Shown: piece after piece, positions 18,050 through 27,560 of the stretch
Position numbering within the stretch: position 1 is the stretch's first letter
Layout of the letters: each line of letters starts with the position of its first letter
Source: Thioclava sp. GXIMD4216
GTDB lineage: Bacteria; Pseudomonadota; Alphaproteobacteria; Rhodobacterales; Rhodobacteraceae
DNA: 64,000 bases
Assembly: GCF_037949285.1 (NCBI RefSeq)
Contig: NZ_CP149926.1
Location: 2,521,501-2,585,500 of the forward strand
Reading direction: 5' to 3'
Notes under the pieces: generated by a model
Database searches by the model: none
What the model was told of the DNA's origin: nothing
The model's input: only the letters and a program-made list of their open reading frames with translations
Made by a program: the position numbers and the translations under genes

Positions 18050-19450
18050 TTGGGTATCTCCGATCTTGCAGACGGGCTGACGCGGCGGATCGAGGGCTTG
18101 GGGTCCTCGGTCAGCGAGAGCCTGTTCGAGCCCGTCATCCGCTTGGGGGTGACCGGCCTGTCGCGTGCGGGCAAGACGGTGTTCATCACCTCGCTGGTGG
18201 CCAATCTGCTGGACCGTGGAAAGATGCCCGCGCTGACCGGACAGTCCCGCATTCGGGCCGCCTTTCTGCAGCCCCAGCCCGATGATACCCTGCCGCGTTT
18301 CGCCTATGAGAGCCATCTGGCCGATCTGACGGGCCAAGACCCGCATTGGCCCGAGGGCACGGGGGCTGTCTCGCAGTTGCGGCTGAGTTTCCGTGTCGCT
18401 CCCAGTGGGATGCTGGCGGGGATGCGGGGGATGCGCACCGTGCATCTGGATATTGTCGACTACCCCGGGGAATGGCTGCTGGATCTGGGACTGATGGAAA
18501 AGAGCTACCGACAATGGGCGGATGAGGCCTTTAACCGCCTCGCCATGCGCGGAGGCGATGCCTATCTGGCACTGGCCCGTCAGACCGACCCCGACCAGCG
18601 CCATGACGAACCTGTGGCCGATGCTTTGGCACGCAGTTTCACGCAGTATCTACATGCGGCGAAAGCTGCGGGCTTTTCCGATTGCTCGCCGGGGCGGTTC
18701 CTTCTGCCCGGAGAAAAGGCCGGATCGCCCGCGCTAACCTTCGCGCCGCTGCCGCCCTCGGAAGCGCCACGCGGGTCTTTGGCCCGCGAGATGGAGCGCC
18801 GCTATGACGCCTATAAGCGCGAGATCGTGCGCCCCTTCTTCCGCGACCATTTCGCCCGTATCGACCGGCAGGTGGTTCTGGTGGATGTGCTGAGCGCCAT
18901 CCATGCGGGGCCTGCCGCCTTGGAGGATCTGCGCCAGACCATGGCCGATATTCTGGGCGCTTTCCGTCCGGGCAGGGCCAGTTGGCTGACCAGCCTGATT
19001 GGCGGGCATCGGGTGGAGCGTATCCTCTTTGCCGCAACCAAGGCCGACCATCTGCACCACAGCCAGCACGCGCGGCTGAGCCAGATCATGCAGGCGCTCT
19101 TGCGCGAGGCCAAGGACCGCGCCGATTTCGCAGGTGCCAAGACGCAGGCGCTTGCCATTGCCGCCCTGCGCGCCACCACCGAGGCCGAGATCCCCCAAGG
19201 CGATAGCCTGCTGCCTGCGGTACGCGGGCGGCTGCCCGACGGGCGGAATGTGGCGCTTTATCCGGGGGAGCTGCCTGAAGACCCCGCGCAGCTTCTGTCG
19301 GCCGCACGGCGCGGGCGCGAGGACTGGCTGGCGGGCGATTATTCGATCATGAATTTCGCCCCTGCCCCCTTGGCCCTGCGTCCGGGCGATGGCCCGCCCC
19401 ATATCCGCCTTGACCGCGCCGCCGAATTCCTGCTGGGAGACCGCCTGTGA
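18050..19450 (+). CDS. ycjX: YcjX-family P-loop GTPase-like protein
   Basis: A 466-residue protein with Walker A GLSRAGKTVF near residue 36 and the family stretch VHLDIVDYPGEWLLDL, where an Asp-Tyr-Pro-Gly replaces the usual G3 motif. YcjX proteins are DUF463-family NTPases induced by envelope or heat stress; their action is unknown. The apparent start is TTG at 18050 with AGGGG ten bases before it, as no in-frame ATG fits. The next gene overlaps its stop (GTGA), so the two are co-translated, as in the usual ycjX-ycjF pair. Confidence 0.88.
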   Translation: MGISDLADGLTRRIEGLGSSVSESLFEPVIRLGVTGLSRAGKTVFITSLVANLLDRGKMPALTGQSRIRAAFLQPQPDDTLPRFAYESHLADLTGQDPHWPEGTGAVSQLRLSFRVAPSGMLAGMRGMRTVHLDIVDYPGEWLLDLGLMEKSYRQWADEAFNRLAMRGGDAYLALARQTDPDQRHDEPVADALARSFTQYLHAAKAAGFSDCSPGRFLLPGEKAGSPALTFAPLPPSEAPRGSLAREMERRYDAYKREIVRPFFRDHFARIDRQVVLVDVLSAIHAGPAALEDLRQTMADILGAFRPGRASWLTSLIGGHRVERILFAATKADHLHHSQHARLSQIMQALLREAKDRADFAGAKTQALAIAALRATTEAEIPQGDSLLPAVRGRLPDGRNVALYPGELPEDPAQLLSAARRGREDWLAGDYSIMNFAPAPLALRPGDGPPHIRLDRAAEFLLGDRL

Positions 19451-20448
19451 GAAAACCCGTGATGATCGAGCTGGACGAGGCTCCGCAAAACCCCGCCGAT
19501 GCACCGCCGGTAACGGATCTGCCCGAAGCCACCACCGAACAGCTGGAAGGTCGCGCGATGCAGATTGCCGCGCGGCTTGCGGCGCGCCCGCCCTCAAAGA
19601 TCGGGCGCTTTTTCTGGCGCAGCCTCATCGCGCTGATCGGCTTTCTGGCCTCGGTCGCGGCTTGGCGCTTTGTCGAGGGGCTTTTTGCCGCCAATCCGAT
19701 CCTTGGCTGGGTCGGTGCGGGGCTGTTGGGGCTGTTCGTGCTGGCGGCCCTTCTGGTCGCCATGCGCGAGATCGCCGCATTCTCGCGGCTGAAACGGCTG
19801 GATACGGTGCATCACGAGGTCACCCAAAGCCTGCAGGCCGAGGATCTTGCCCGCGCCCGCAAGGTCTCGGCCCGCGTGTCCTCCATTTACGCCGCGCGGA
19901 AGGAAATGGACTGGTCGCGCGCGCGTCTGGCCGAACAGGCACCCGACCAGCTGGATGTGCAGACCCTTCTGGGCCTGACCGAGACGACCCTGATGGAGCC
20001 TCTGGACCAAGCCGTGCGTCTGGAGATCGAGGCCGCCTCGCGCACGGTGGCCGCCACCACGGCGCTGGTGCCGCTGGCCTTGGCCGATGTGGGCTCGGCA
20101 CTGATTGCCAATGTGCGGATGATCCGCCGCATTGCCGAGATTTACGGGGGCCGCGCGGGCAGTCTGGGATCCATCCGGCTGGCGCGGTCGGTGATGACCC
20201 ATCTGGTGGCCACGGGCGCTGTGGCCGCAGGCGATGACCTGATCGAGACGGTGGCAGGCGGGCATCTGGCCGCGAAACTCTCGCGCCGCTTTGGCGAGGG
20301 CGTGGTCAATGGCGCGCTGACCGCCCGCGTCGGCATTGCCGCGATGGAGGTCTGCCGCCCGATGCCCTTCACCGTTTTGCGCAAACCCAAGGTGACCAAT
20401 ATCCTCTCGCGCAGCCTTGCGGGGCTGTTTTCCCGCGAAAAGAGCTAA
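19447..20448 (+). CDS. ycjF: TIGR01620/YcjF-family membrane protein
   Basis: A 333-residue inner membrane protein starting at a GTG that overlaps the ycjX stop by four bases. Two membrane helices lie at about 58-110 (FFWRSLIALIGFLASVAAWRF, then GAGLLGLFVLAALLVAM). A long cytoplasmic helical part follows and ends in a domain with paired AVAAGDDLIETVAGG / VVNGALTARVGIAAMEVCRP. It is the standard partner of YcjX. Its last four bases overlap the stop of the convergent acetyltransferase pseudogene. Confidence 0.88.
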   Translation: MRKPVMIELDEAPQNPADAPPVTDLPEATTEQLEGRAMQIAARLAARPPSKIGRFFWRSLIALIGFLASVAAWRFVEGLFAANPILGWVGAGLLGLFVLAALLVAMREIAAFSRLKRLDTVHHEVTQSLQAEDLARARKVSARVSSIYAARKEMDWSRARLAEQAPDQLDVQTLLGLTETTLMEPLDQAVRLEIEAASRTVAATTALVPLALADVGSALIANVRMIRRIAEIYGGRAGSLGSIRLARSVMTHLVATGAVAAGDDLIETVAGGHLAAKLSRRFGEGVVNGALTARVGIAAMEVCRPMPFTVLRKPKVTNILSRSLAGLFSREKS

Positions 20449-20975
20449 AGCGGGCGGATCAGGCGCGCGGGATTGCCCGCCACCAGCGCGTTCGGTGCCA
20501 CGTCGCGGGTCACGACAGCCCCCGCCGCCACAACGGCATTCTCGCCAATGGTCATCCCCGGACAGAGGATTGCCCCGCCCCCGATCCAGACACCATCGTG
20601 AATGCGGACCGGCTTCGACATTTCCAGCATCGCGCGACGCGGCGCGGCCTCTAACGGATGGGTCGCGGCAAAGATCTGCACATACGGGCCAATCAGCACC
20701 TCCTCGCCAATCCTGACGGGCGCACAATCCAGAATGGTGCAGTTGTAATTCACAAAACTCCGCGCGCCCAAGCGGATATGCTGGCCATAATCGCAGCGGA
20801 AGGGCGGCTTGATCTGCGCCCCCTCGCCCAAGCCCCCAACAAAGGCGCAAGCAGCTCGTCACAGGCGTCGGCATCAATCCGTGCTGAACGCCGCCAGCAC
20901 CATATCCGCCTGCAATTCGGGATCATCAGCGCGATACAGCTCTCCCGCCAGCATCTTCTGTTTCTCGCGTCTCAC
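20445..20975 (-). pseudogene. frameshifted maltose/galactoside-type O-acetyltransferase
   Basis: The left-handed beta-helix domain of a sugar O-acetyltransferase is open from 20831 to 20445 (GEGAQIKPPFRCDYG, then hexapeptide repeats and GNPARLIRPL). The missing N-terminal domain (KQKMLAGELYRADDPELQADM) is present just upstream, from a GTG at 20975 that overlaps the globin stop. Between them the main frame has two TGA codons, but a shifted frame reads DADACDELLAPLLG, as expected for this family. So two opposite single-base shifts have hit the gene. A sequencing error is the alternative. Confidence 0.8.
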
Positions 20976-21379
20976 CGCAGCTTCGGGATACCGCCCGGCA
21001 GCTTCTCGCGGTCCACCACACCCGCCCGCAGGCTGGTGCCGATCCGGTGCGCCAGCGCCGACCAGCCAGCCGCCGCCAGCGGGTCCAGCTCGCGCCTGAG
21101 CGTATCATCAAACAGCCCCAACCAGACAGGAAACATGCCAGGTCTGACATCTCCGGCCTGCCGATGGGCGCGCATGGGGGACCCGTCATAGCCATCTTCG
21201 TGCAGAATGGACCCCTTCCAGAACGCCGCCACCTTGGCCTCATGCTCGGGCCAGTCGGTGACATGGGCGGCAAAGACCGGACCCAGCATGTGGTGGTCGC
21301 GCACACGGGCGTAAAAGGCCGCCACAACGCGGTCGATCTCGGGGCCGGTGATCGGGAAACGGGCTAAAGGTTCGGTCAT
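20972..21379 (-). CDS. group III truncated haemoglobin
   Basis: A 135-residue 2-on-2 globin. FYARVRDHHMLGPVF is at the start of the fold. The proximal histidine is probably in SPMRAHRQAG, and FPVWLGLFDDTLRREL is the late helix typical of group III. Homologues bind haem and O2 or NO in the cytoplasm. The ATG at 21379 is preferred, seven bases after ruvB; 26 upstream codons overlap ruvB. It follows ruvB closely and may be read with it. Confidence 0.85.
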   Translation of the reverse strand: MTEPLARFPITGPEIDRVVAAFYARVRDHHMLGPVFAAHVTDWPEHEAKVAAFWKGSILHEDGYDGSPMRAHRQAGDVRPGMFPVWLGLFDDTLRRELDPLAAAGWSALAHRIGTSLRAGVVDREKLPGGIPKLR

Positions 21380-21386
21380 CAGTGCC

Positions 21387-22418
21387 TCATTCGAACATAT
21401 CGCTTTGCGCGGGCGGGGCGACCTGCGGCTCGGCCAGCCCCAGATGACGCCACGCACGGTGCCCCAGCATCCGCCCGCGCGGCGTGCGCTGGATCAGCCC
21501 CTGCTGCAGAAGGTAGGGCTCGATCACCTCTTCAATCGCATCACGGCTTTCCGACAGCGCCGCCGAAAGCGTCTCTACGCCCACCGGACCACCACCGTAA
21601 TGTTCCGCCATCAGCATCATGTAACGCCTGTCCGCCCCGTCCAAACCAAGGTTATCCACCCCCAGCCGCGTCAAGGCACCATCGGCAATCTCGCGGGTCA
21701 AACGGCCATCGCCCTCGACCAAAGCGAAATCCACCACGCGGCGCAAAAGACGCCCCGCAATCCGCGGCGTGCCACGGGCGCGTTTGGCAATCTCGCGCGT
21801 GCCCTCGGGATCGGAGGGGATACCCAACAGCCGCGAGCCCCGCGTCACGATCTGGTCCAGCTCGTCCTCGGTATAGAATTGCAGCCGCGTCGGAATGCCG
21901 AAGCGGTCACGCAAAGGCGTGGTCAAAAGACCCAACCGCGTCGTGGCACCAACCAGCGTGAAGGGCTGCAACTCGATCCGAACGGTACGCGCAGCAGGCC
22001 CCTCGCCGATCACCAGATCCAGCTCGAAATCCTCCATCGCGGGGTAAAGCACTTCTTCCACCGCCGGATTAAGCCGGTGGATCTCGTCGATAAACAACAC
22101 ATCCCGCGCTTCCAGATTGGTCAGGATCGCCGCCAGATCCCCCGCCTTGGCCAGCACGGGGCCAGAGGTCATCTTGAAATTCACCCCCAACTCGCGCGCC
22201 ATGATCTGCGCAAGCGTGGTCTTCCCCAAACCGGGCGGGCCATGAAACAACGTATGATCCATCGCCTGCTGACGCATCCTGGCCGAGGCGATAAACACCC
22301 GCAAATTGGCCCGCGCCTCGGCTTGGCCGACAAATTCATCAAGCCCCTGCGGCCGCAAAGCGCGATCCGCATCCTCGGGCAGACGGTCGGGGCGTAGGGT
22401 GGGATCTGGATCACTCAT
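21387..22418 (-). CDS. ruvB: Holliday junction branch-migration ATPase RuvB
   Basis: A 343-residue AAA+ motor that drives branch migration with RuvA. Walker [10 protein letters not shown], Walker B FIDEIHRL, sensor 1 GATTRLG and the arginine finger region TPLRDRFG are all present, and the C-terminal winged helix ends [19 protein letters not shown]. The ATG at 22418 matches homologue length; one at 22454 would add 12 residues. It is 96 bases after ruvA, with a hairpin between. Confidence 0.96.
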   Translation of the reverse strand: MSDPDPTLRPDRLPEDADRALRPQGLDEFVGQAEARANLRVFIASARMRQQAMDHTLFHGPPGLGKTTLAQIMARELGVNFKMTSGPVLAKAGDLAAILTNLEARDVLFIDEIHRLNPAVEEVLYPAMEDFELDLVIGEGPAARTVRIELQPFTLVGATTRLGLLTTPLRDRFGIPTRLQFYTEDELDQIVTRGSRLLGIPSDPEGTREIAKRARGTPRIAGRLLRRVVDFALVEGDGRLTREIADGALTRLGVDNLGLDGADRRYMMLMAEHYGGGPVGVETLSAALSESRDAIEEVIEPYLLQQGLIQRTPRGRMLGHRAWRHLGLAEPQVAPPAQSDMFE

Positions 22419-22471
22419 TTCGTCATTCTCGCGCAACCTCGGAGGTCTGTCCATGGGCGGCCCCGCCGCCC

Positions 22472-22507
22472 GCGATGCGAAGGGGGCTCAATGCCCGCAA
22501 GCATCGC
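22472..22507. repeat. hairpin between ruvA and ruvB
   Basis: The outer arms GCGATGC / GCATCGC are perfect. The inner part GGGGGCTCAATGCCC resembles the cores at 6398-6412 and 17889-17905 (minus). Confidence 0.5.
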
Positions 22508-22514
22508 ACGCCCC

Positions 22515-23207
22515 TCAATCTTTCGGGGCCAGAAGACGCAGCGCAAGACGGATCAGCTTGGCGGTATCCACCGCCGCCGGATCCTCCGACGCCTGTGCCA
22601 CAGCCCCTGCCGCCTCGGTCGGCGAGTAGCCCAGATTGGTCAGCGCTGACAAAGCCTCCGCGGTGAAATTCACCTTGGGCTTGGCCGCAGGCGCAGGGCG
22701 CTTGGCCCGAAACCCCGCCTCCGGCGCGGCAGGTTCCACAACCTCCGGATCAGGCCCCAGATCGGGTGCCGCCTCCACCGTCAGATCCCCGCCCATCGCC
22801 ATAATCGAAGGCGCCTTGTCGCGCAGCTCGTTCACCACCCGCTGGGCAATCTTCGGACCGACACCGGGGGCGGCCTTCACCGCAGACCAATCCCCCAAAG
22901 CAATCGAGCGCCCCAAAGCTTCCGGCCCCAAGGTCCCCAAAATCGCCAAAGCCGCTTTCGAGCCGATCCCCTGCACGGAAATCAGCAAACGGTACCACTC
23001 TTTCTCCAGCAGGCTTGAAAACCCGAACAGCTGCAACAGATCCTCGCGCACCAGAAGATCGGTATAAAGCGCGCAGGGCTCGCCCACACGCGGCAGGCTC
23101 TGGGAGGTCAGCGCGCTGACATGCACCACATAGCCCACGCCGCGCACATCGATCATCACCTGATCCAACCCGCGATGGATGATGGTTCCGGCCAAACGTC
23201 CGATCAT
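22515..23207 (-). CDS. ruvA: Holliday junction DNA helicase subunit RuvA
   Basis: A 230-residue RuvA. An OB-fold domain ([23 protein letters not shown]...) is followed by helix-hairpin-helix motifs ([13 protein letters not shown] and [19 protein letters not shown]). A long acidic/proline linker leads to a C-terminal UBA-like domain ([16 protein letters not shown]) that contacts RuvB. Its ATG overlaps the ruvC stop by four bases. Confidence 0.96.
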   Translation of the reverse strand: MIGRLAGTIIHRGLDQVMIDVRGVGYVVHVSALTSQSLPRVGEPCALYTDLLVREDLLQLFGFSSLLEKEWYRLLISVQGIGSKAALAILGTLGPEALGRSIALGDWSAVKAAPGVGPKIAQRVVNELRDKAPSIMAMGGDLTVEAAPDLGPDPEVVEPAAPEAGFRAKRPAPAAKPKVNFTAEALSALTNLGYSPTEAAGAVAQASEDPAAVDTAKLIRLALRLLAPKD

Positions 23208-23743
23208 GACACACTCCTTTTGATCCGCCCGCCCGTTGTGGCGGCCCGGGACAGCTGCGCCGCCGTCATGCGGCGCGCCGATTGCAGATGCAAGGCATGA
23301 CAGATCGCAATCGCCAAAGCATCCGCCGCATCGGGACTGTCAAAGCTGACCCCCGGAAGCTGGTGCTTCACCATATGCTGCACCTGAACCTTATCGGCAT
23401 GGCCAACGCCCACAACCGTCTTCTTGACTGCATTGGGGGCATATTCGCCCACCTCCAGCCCCGCCTGCGCCGGAACCAGCAGCGCAATCCCCCGCGCCTG
23501 CCCCAGTTTCAGCGTGGCCACCGCGTCCTTATTGACGAAGGTCTGCTCGACGGCGGCGGCTTCGGGGGAATGGATCTCGAAGACCCGCGTCAGCCCCGCA
23601 TGCAACTCCATCAACCGGCGCGCAAGCGAATCACCCGCCGAATGCAGCGTACCATTGGCCAGATGGCGCAGGCGCGACCCGTCCACCTCAATCACGCCCC
23701 AACCGAGATTCCGCAATCCCGGATCGATTCCGATCACCCGCAT
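23204..23743 (-). CDS. ruvC: crossover junction endodeoxyribonuclease RuvC
   Basis: A 179-residue Holliday junction resolvase. Acidic catalytic residues are in [18 protein letters not shown] and [12 protein letters not shown]. Homologues start MRVIGIDPG, so the ATG at 23743 is used, with aaaaGGG upstream. It is the first gene of ruvC-ruvA-ruvB. No GTTC-N7-GTTC LexA box was seen in the 130 bases upstream. Confidence 0.96.
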   Translation of the reverse strand: MRVIGIDPGLRNLGWGVIEVDGSRLRHLANGTLHSAGDSLARRLMELHAGLTRVFEIHSPEAAAVEQTFVNKDAVATLKLGQARGIALLVPAQAGLEVGEYAPNAVKKTVVGVGHADKVQVQHMVKHQLPGVSFDSPDAADALAIAICHALHLQSARRMTAAQLSRAATTGGRIKRSVS

Positions 23744-23981
23744 GGCCTGCCCTTTTACCATTCTTTTACACTTCCTAGCACGAAACAGGAACATCCGGAA
23801 GGGCTTGCGCGCCGTAACGCAATAAATGGCAAGAAATAAAGCCTACAAAGAAGGATTCCTGCCATGCAAAAATCGCATGACGGGACTGCCAAAGCTACGT
23901 TTGTTTTCGCAAACCGCCCACATTATGTGCATCCTCGTAAGAGAAAAGATCAACAACTAGCACGAAAAGAAAAGGTGACCC

Positions 23982-24167
23982 ATGTCGCTGCAATCCACCA
24001 ACCGTATCGAACTGCGCACCGTCCGTCCGGGCTTCTTCCAACAGATCATTGATCTGGTCGCAAACTGGAATGACCGCCGCATGACCCGTATCGCACTGTC
24101 GAAACTGACCGACCGTGAACTGAACGATATCGGCCTGACCCGCATCGATATCTCGAATATCCGCTGA
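23982..24167 (+). CDS. DUF1127 small basic protein
   Basis: 61 residues ending in the DUF1127 core LSKLTDRELNDIGLTRIDI. A strong site (aaaaggtg) precedes the ATG, and a clear terminator follows, so it is a single-gene transcript. DUF1127 peptides in alphaproteobacteria are arginine-rich; some bind RNA and tune phosphate or carbon uptake. That role is not proven here. Confidence 0.85.
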   Translation: MSLQSTNRIELRTVRPGFFQQIIDLVANWNDRRMTRIALSKLTDRELNDIGLTRIDISNIR

Positions 24168-24221
24168 GAATGGCCGCTCGGGTGCTCCCCCTCCCGCCGG
24201 TCGCCAGCGATACAGAAAGAC

Positions 24222-24253
24222 AAGCCGTGCAACGCTGAGTGCACGGCTTTTTT
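24222..24253 (+). terminator. intrinsic terminator of the DUF1127 gene
   Basis: A perfect stem AAGCCGTGCA / TGCACGGCTT with an eight-base loop is followed by a T-run (tttttt). Confidence 0.93.
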
Positions 24254-24354
24254 CTTTGTACCACGGTGGAATAGCCCTGCAGGCCATCAGGCACGCCATT
24301 GGCAGAACCTGTACAAACACTGTCTGTGAAACAAGCGCCCCGCGCCCGCAATGC

Positions 24355-24714
24355 TTAGCGCAGAACCTGCGCGAGAAGCCCCGAGAGGTTGCGGCTGATC
24401 ACATCGGGTTCCATCAGCACCGCCACCGCGGCATCAATCCCCCCATCCATCCGCAAATGCGTCAGACGCAGGGCATAGCCATCGGCCCCCGCCTGCATCA
24501 TCAACGCGGCCTTGAACAGGAAAAAGCCCAGAAGCAGGAACAGGCTGGCCTGTAGCGGAAAAGCCAAACGGCGATGGACCGGCGGTTTGGCGTGGTCCAG
24601 CCGCCCCAGAGCGCCTGCGGCCTCGAACCCGCCACCGGCTTTATGGCGGCGGGCGATACGACCGAGGCGATCCTCGAACTCTTTCGAAACATGCGATGCC
24701 ACGACGCGCTCCAT
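24355..24714 (-). CDS. single-pass membrane protein of unknown function
   Basis: A 119-residue protein. The charged N-terminus (VSKEFEDRLGRIARRHK) is cytoplasmic by the positive-inside rule. One membrane helix lies at about 52-72 (LQASLFLLLGFFLFKAALMM), and a roughly 45-residue tail faces the periplasm. No domain recognised. It stands alone between the DUF1127 terminator and prmA. Confidence 0.65.
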   Translation of the reverse strand: MERVVASHVSKEFEDRLGRIARRHKAGGGFEAAGALGRLDHAKPPVHRRLAFPLQASLFLLLGFFLFKAALMMQAGADGYALRLTHLRMDGGIDAAVAVLMEPDVISRNLSGLLAQVLR

Positions 24715-24811
24715 AACCGGCCAAGCGGCGCTGTGCCGCTAAGTCAGTTATGAAGATTGTGTTAAAGCATTGCGAGCATTTTTAGAGAAATGCGCCTTAA
24801 ATTCTTGGCAA

Positions 24812-25681
24812 TTAGCTCTTCTTCAGAACCAATGTCGTCCAGTCGCCATGTTCGTTTCGATGCTGCAAACCGAAGCCCTCGGCCTCATAGGCCGCGATCA
24901 CATCATCGGCTTGTTCATGCAGGATACCACTCAGGATGGCATAGCCCGATTCGGCACAGCTCCGCCCCATATCGGGTGCCAGAGCCAGAAGCGGCCCTTT
25001 GAGGATATTGGCGAAGATCAGGTCGAAAGGGGCCGCCTGCGCCAAGCTCGGATTGCCGAAACCAGCCGCCTCTAGGCAGACCACCCGTCCGGCAAGATCA
25101 TTGCTGTCGACATTGGCCTGCGCCGTTTCGACCGCGATCGGGTCGATATCAGAGGCCAGAACCGTCTCCGGCCAGATCTTGGCAGCCGCCATAGCCAGCA
25201 CCGCTGTGCCGCAGCCGATATCAACGGTGTTCTTGGCATGGAACCCCGCCTTTTCCAGCGCATCCAGCGCCAGCAGGCAGCCCAGCGTCGTGCCATGATG
25301 GCCCGTGCCGAAGGCCATCGCCGCATCGATCTTCAGGGCAATCGCCTCCGCGGGCACCTTATCGGCATCATGGCTGCCATAGACGAAGAACCGTCCCGCC
25401 GCGACCGGCGCAAGCTCGCGGCGCACATGCGCCACCCAGTCCTGATCGGGCAATTCGGAAACCGCGAAATCCTGCGCGCCATGCACAGCCGCCAGAATGG
25501 CCAGCGCGACCTCGTTGGGTTTTTCAGTGAAATAGGCCCCGATCTCGTAGCGGCCCGACCCGTCCTCGATCTCGAAAACCCCTGTCCCATAGGGCGCGGG
25601 ATCGATCTCGGCCACATGCGCCTCAAGTGCATCGGCCTCGGCACGGTCGGCCAGCGTGGTGAAAGCGGTATATGTCGGCAT
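24812..25681 (-). CDS. prmA: ribosomal protein L11 methyltransferase
   Basis: A 289-residue SAM-dependent methyltransferase that modifies ribosomal protein L11. The N-terminal substrate-binding domain is short, as in alphaproteobacteria. Motif I VDIGCGTAVLAMAAAK is at about 150-165, and the catalytic-loop stretch FANILKGPLLAL follows. The ATG at 25681 has a strong aaggag site; the frame runs 156 codons further upstream without coding character. Confidence 0.93.
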   Translation of the reverse strand: MPTYTAFTTLADRAEADALEAHVAEIDPAPYGTGVFEIEDGSGRYEIGAYFTEKPNEVALAILAAVHGAQDFAVSELPDQDWVAHVRRELAPVAAGRFFVYGSHDADKVPAEAIALKIDAAMAFGTGHHGTTLGCLLALDALEKAGFHAKNTVDIGCGTAVLAMAAAKIWPETVLASDIDPIAVETAQANVDSNDLAGRVVCLEAAGFGNPSLAQAAPFDLIFANILKGPLLALAPDMGRSCAESGYAILSGILHEQADDVIAAYEAEGFGLQHRNEHGDWTTLVLKKS

Positions 25682-25829
25682 GGCTGTCTCCTTTCGACCC
25701 CTTGCGGGTTTTGTCCTGCTTTGGCGGGGTTTGCGGCCTCCGTCAAGCGCAGGCTCCGCAGGGCCCGCACGAAAGCGCCAAAGAAAAAGGGCGCCCGCGC
25801 GCCCCTCCCGTTGCGATCCTATGGCCGGA

Positions 25830-26465
25830 TCAGACCGCCAGACCGATCGGGCAACTGACACCGGTGCCGCCAATGCCACAATAGCCGCGCGGATTCTTGG
25901 CCAGATATTGCTGGTGGTAGCCCTCGGCATAGAAGAAGGACGGCGCGGGATAGATTTCTGTGGTGATCGCGCCATAGCCCGCTTTGGCAAGGCGCGCGGC
26001 ATAAACCGTGCGGCTCTCTTCGGCGGCCTGCGCCTGTTCGTTCGAGAACGTATAGATCCCCGACCGGTATTGCGTGCCACGGTCATTGCCCTGCCGCATC
26101 CCCTGCGTCGGATCATGCCCCTCCCAGAACACCCGCAGCAGCTCTTCATAGGAAATCTTGTCCGGATCGAAGATCAGCCGCACGACCTCGTTATGGCCGG
26201 TCATGCCGGTGCAGACCTCGTCATAGGTCGGGTTGGGCGTATGGCCGCCCGCATAGCCGACCATCGTCAACCAGACACCGTCCAACTGCCAGAACAGACG
26301 CTCGACTCCCCAGAAACACCCCATCCCGAACATGGCGACTTTCATCCCCTCGGGGCGCTGCGCTTCGAGATTGCGGCCCGTGAGGAAATGCGGCTCGGTG
26401 ACCGGCATCGGCATCTCCCGACCGGGCAGGGCCTCGTTGACGGATGGTATGCGGCTAAGCTTCAT
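25830..26465 (-). CDS. msrA: peptide-methionine (S)-S-oxide reductase
   Basis: A 211-residue MsrA that repairs methionine-S-sulfoxide in proteins. The catalytic motif GMGCFWGVE is at about 48-56, and the family stretches [18 protein letters not shown] and YHQQYLAKN are present. A resolving cysteine is near the end ([12 protein letters not shown]). The ATG at 26465 has GGAGGA upstream. It has an N-terminal extension typical of proteobacterial MsrA. Confidence 0.95.
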   Translation of the reverse strand: MKLSRIPSVNEALPGREMPMPVTEPHFLTGRNLEAQRPEGMKVAMFGMGCFWGVERLFWQLDGVWLTMVGYAGGHTPNPTYDEVCTGMTGHNEVVRLIFDPDKISYEELLRVFWEGHDPTQGMRQGNDRGTQYRSGIYTFSNEQAQAAEESRTVYAARLAKAGYGAITTEIYPAPSFFYAEGYHQQYLAKNPRGYCGIGGTGVSCPIGLAV

Positions 26466-26649
26466 GTCTGGTTCCTCCCCTTCTGGTCGCGCTGCAAAGA
26501 TAGGCATCCTCCCCCCATTTGCCAGCCCTAGCTCACAGTAAGGTTAGCACGCAACGCAACGTCGGGCCAGCTTCCGCCATATCGGTCAAACCGCGCCCAG
26601 ACCATCACGGCGCTTGCAAGGGCACGCGGGCCTCGCTAGGGAAAGCGCC

Positions 26650-27420
26650 ATGCCCAGATATGCACTCAAGATCGAATATGACGGAAAGCCCTTCGCGGGC
26701 TGGCAACGACAGGCCGACCAGCCTTCGGTGCAAGGCACCATCGAGGCCGCGCTGGCCAAGCTGGAAAAGCGCGACCATACCATCGCCGCCGCAGGGCGCA
26801 CCGATGCGGGCGTGCATGGCACGGCGCAGGTGGCGACCTTCGATCTGGAGAAGGACTGGGACCCTTTCCGCCTGTCCGAGGCGCTGAATTTCCATATGAA
26901 ACCCGCACCTGTGGCCATCCTCAAGGCCGCGCGGGTGGCGGATGATTTCCACGCCCGTTTCAGTGCAATCGAACGGCGCTATCTCTTCCGGCTGGTGGTG
27001 CGCCGTGCGCCGATGACCCATGAGGCGGGTCAGGTCTGGCGCGTGCTGAACCCGCTGGATCTGGAGGCCATGCGCGAGGGCGCCTCCCATCTGATCGGCC
27101 TGCATGATTTCACCACCTTCCGCAGCTCGATCTGTCAGGCGAAATCTCCGGTGAAAACCATCGACGAGATCACCATCGAGGAAATCGCCATCCCCCACGG
27201 GCAGGAGTTCCGCTTTTTCCTGCGCGCCCGCAGCTTCCTGCATAATCAGGTGCGCTCGATTGTCGGGACATTGGAAAAGGTCGGCAGCGGCGCATGGGAG
27301 CCTTCGCGTGTGAAAGAGGCGCTGGAGGCCTGCGACCGCGCGGCCTGCGGGCCGGTCTGCCCGCCGCAGGGGCTGTATCTGTGCGGCGTAGGCTATCCGC
27401 AGGACCCGTTCGAGGATTAA
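26650..27420 (+). CDS. truA: tRNA pseudouridine(38-40) synthase
   Basis: A 256-residue TruA that modifies positions 38-40 of the tRNA anticodon stem-loop. The catalytic aspartate is in [11 protein letters not shown], and the [15 protein letters not shown] start and [14 protein letters not shown] end are diagnostic. The ATG at 26650 matches homologues; 12 upstream codons are excluded. It is divergent from msrA and convergent with the polysaccharide locus. Confidence 0.96.
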   Translation: MPRYALKIEYDGKPFAGWQRQADQPSVQGTIEAALAKLEKRDHTIAAAGRTDAGVHGTAQVATFDLEKDWDPFRLSEALNFHMKPAPVAILKAARVADDFHARFSAIERRYLFRLVVRRAPMTHEAGQVWRVLNPLDLEAMREGASHLIGLHDFTTFRSSICQAKSPVKTIDEITIEEIAIPHGQEFRFFLRARSFLHNQVRSIVGTLEKVGSGAWEPSRVKEALEACDRAACGPVCPPQGLYLCGVGYPQDPFED

Positions 27421-27459
27421 CCACACGCCGCCCGGGCTCTGACCTGTTCGAGGGCCCGC

Positions 27460-27476
27460 GCAGGCGGAATGCCTGC
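27460..27476. terminator. possible weak terminator hairpin
   Basis: GCAGGC-ggaat-GCCTGC lies between the convergent truA and NDP-sugar dehydratase genes; there is no T-run. The rest of the 140-base gap shows nothing. Confidence 0.3.
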
Positions 27477-27560
27477 TGGCTCAAGAGGAACGAGGGACCG
27501 CATCCCGGCAGGTTTCACGCTATCACGCCAGTCCGGTTCGCGCTCGGTCGCATCCGGCGA

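Noticed and set aside
23744..23981. LexA box controlling ruvC
   Set aside because: No GTTC-N7-GTTC pair was found in the upstream gap.
23864..24052. 62-codon frame with a fair ribosome site before the DUF1127 gene
   Set aside because: It overlaps the DUF1127 start in another frame and its codon use and composition are not protein-like.
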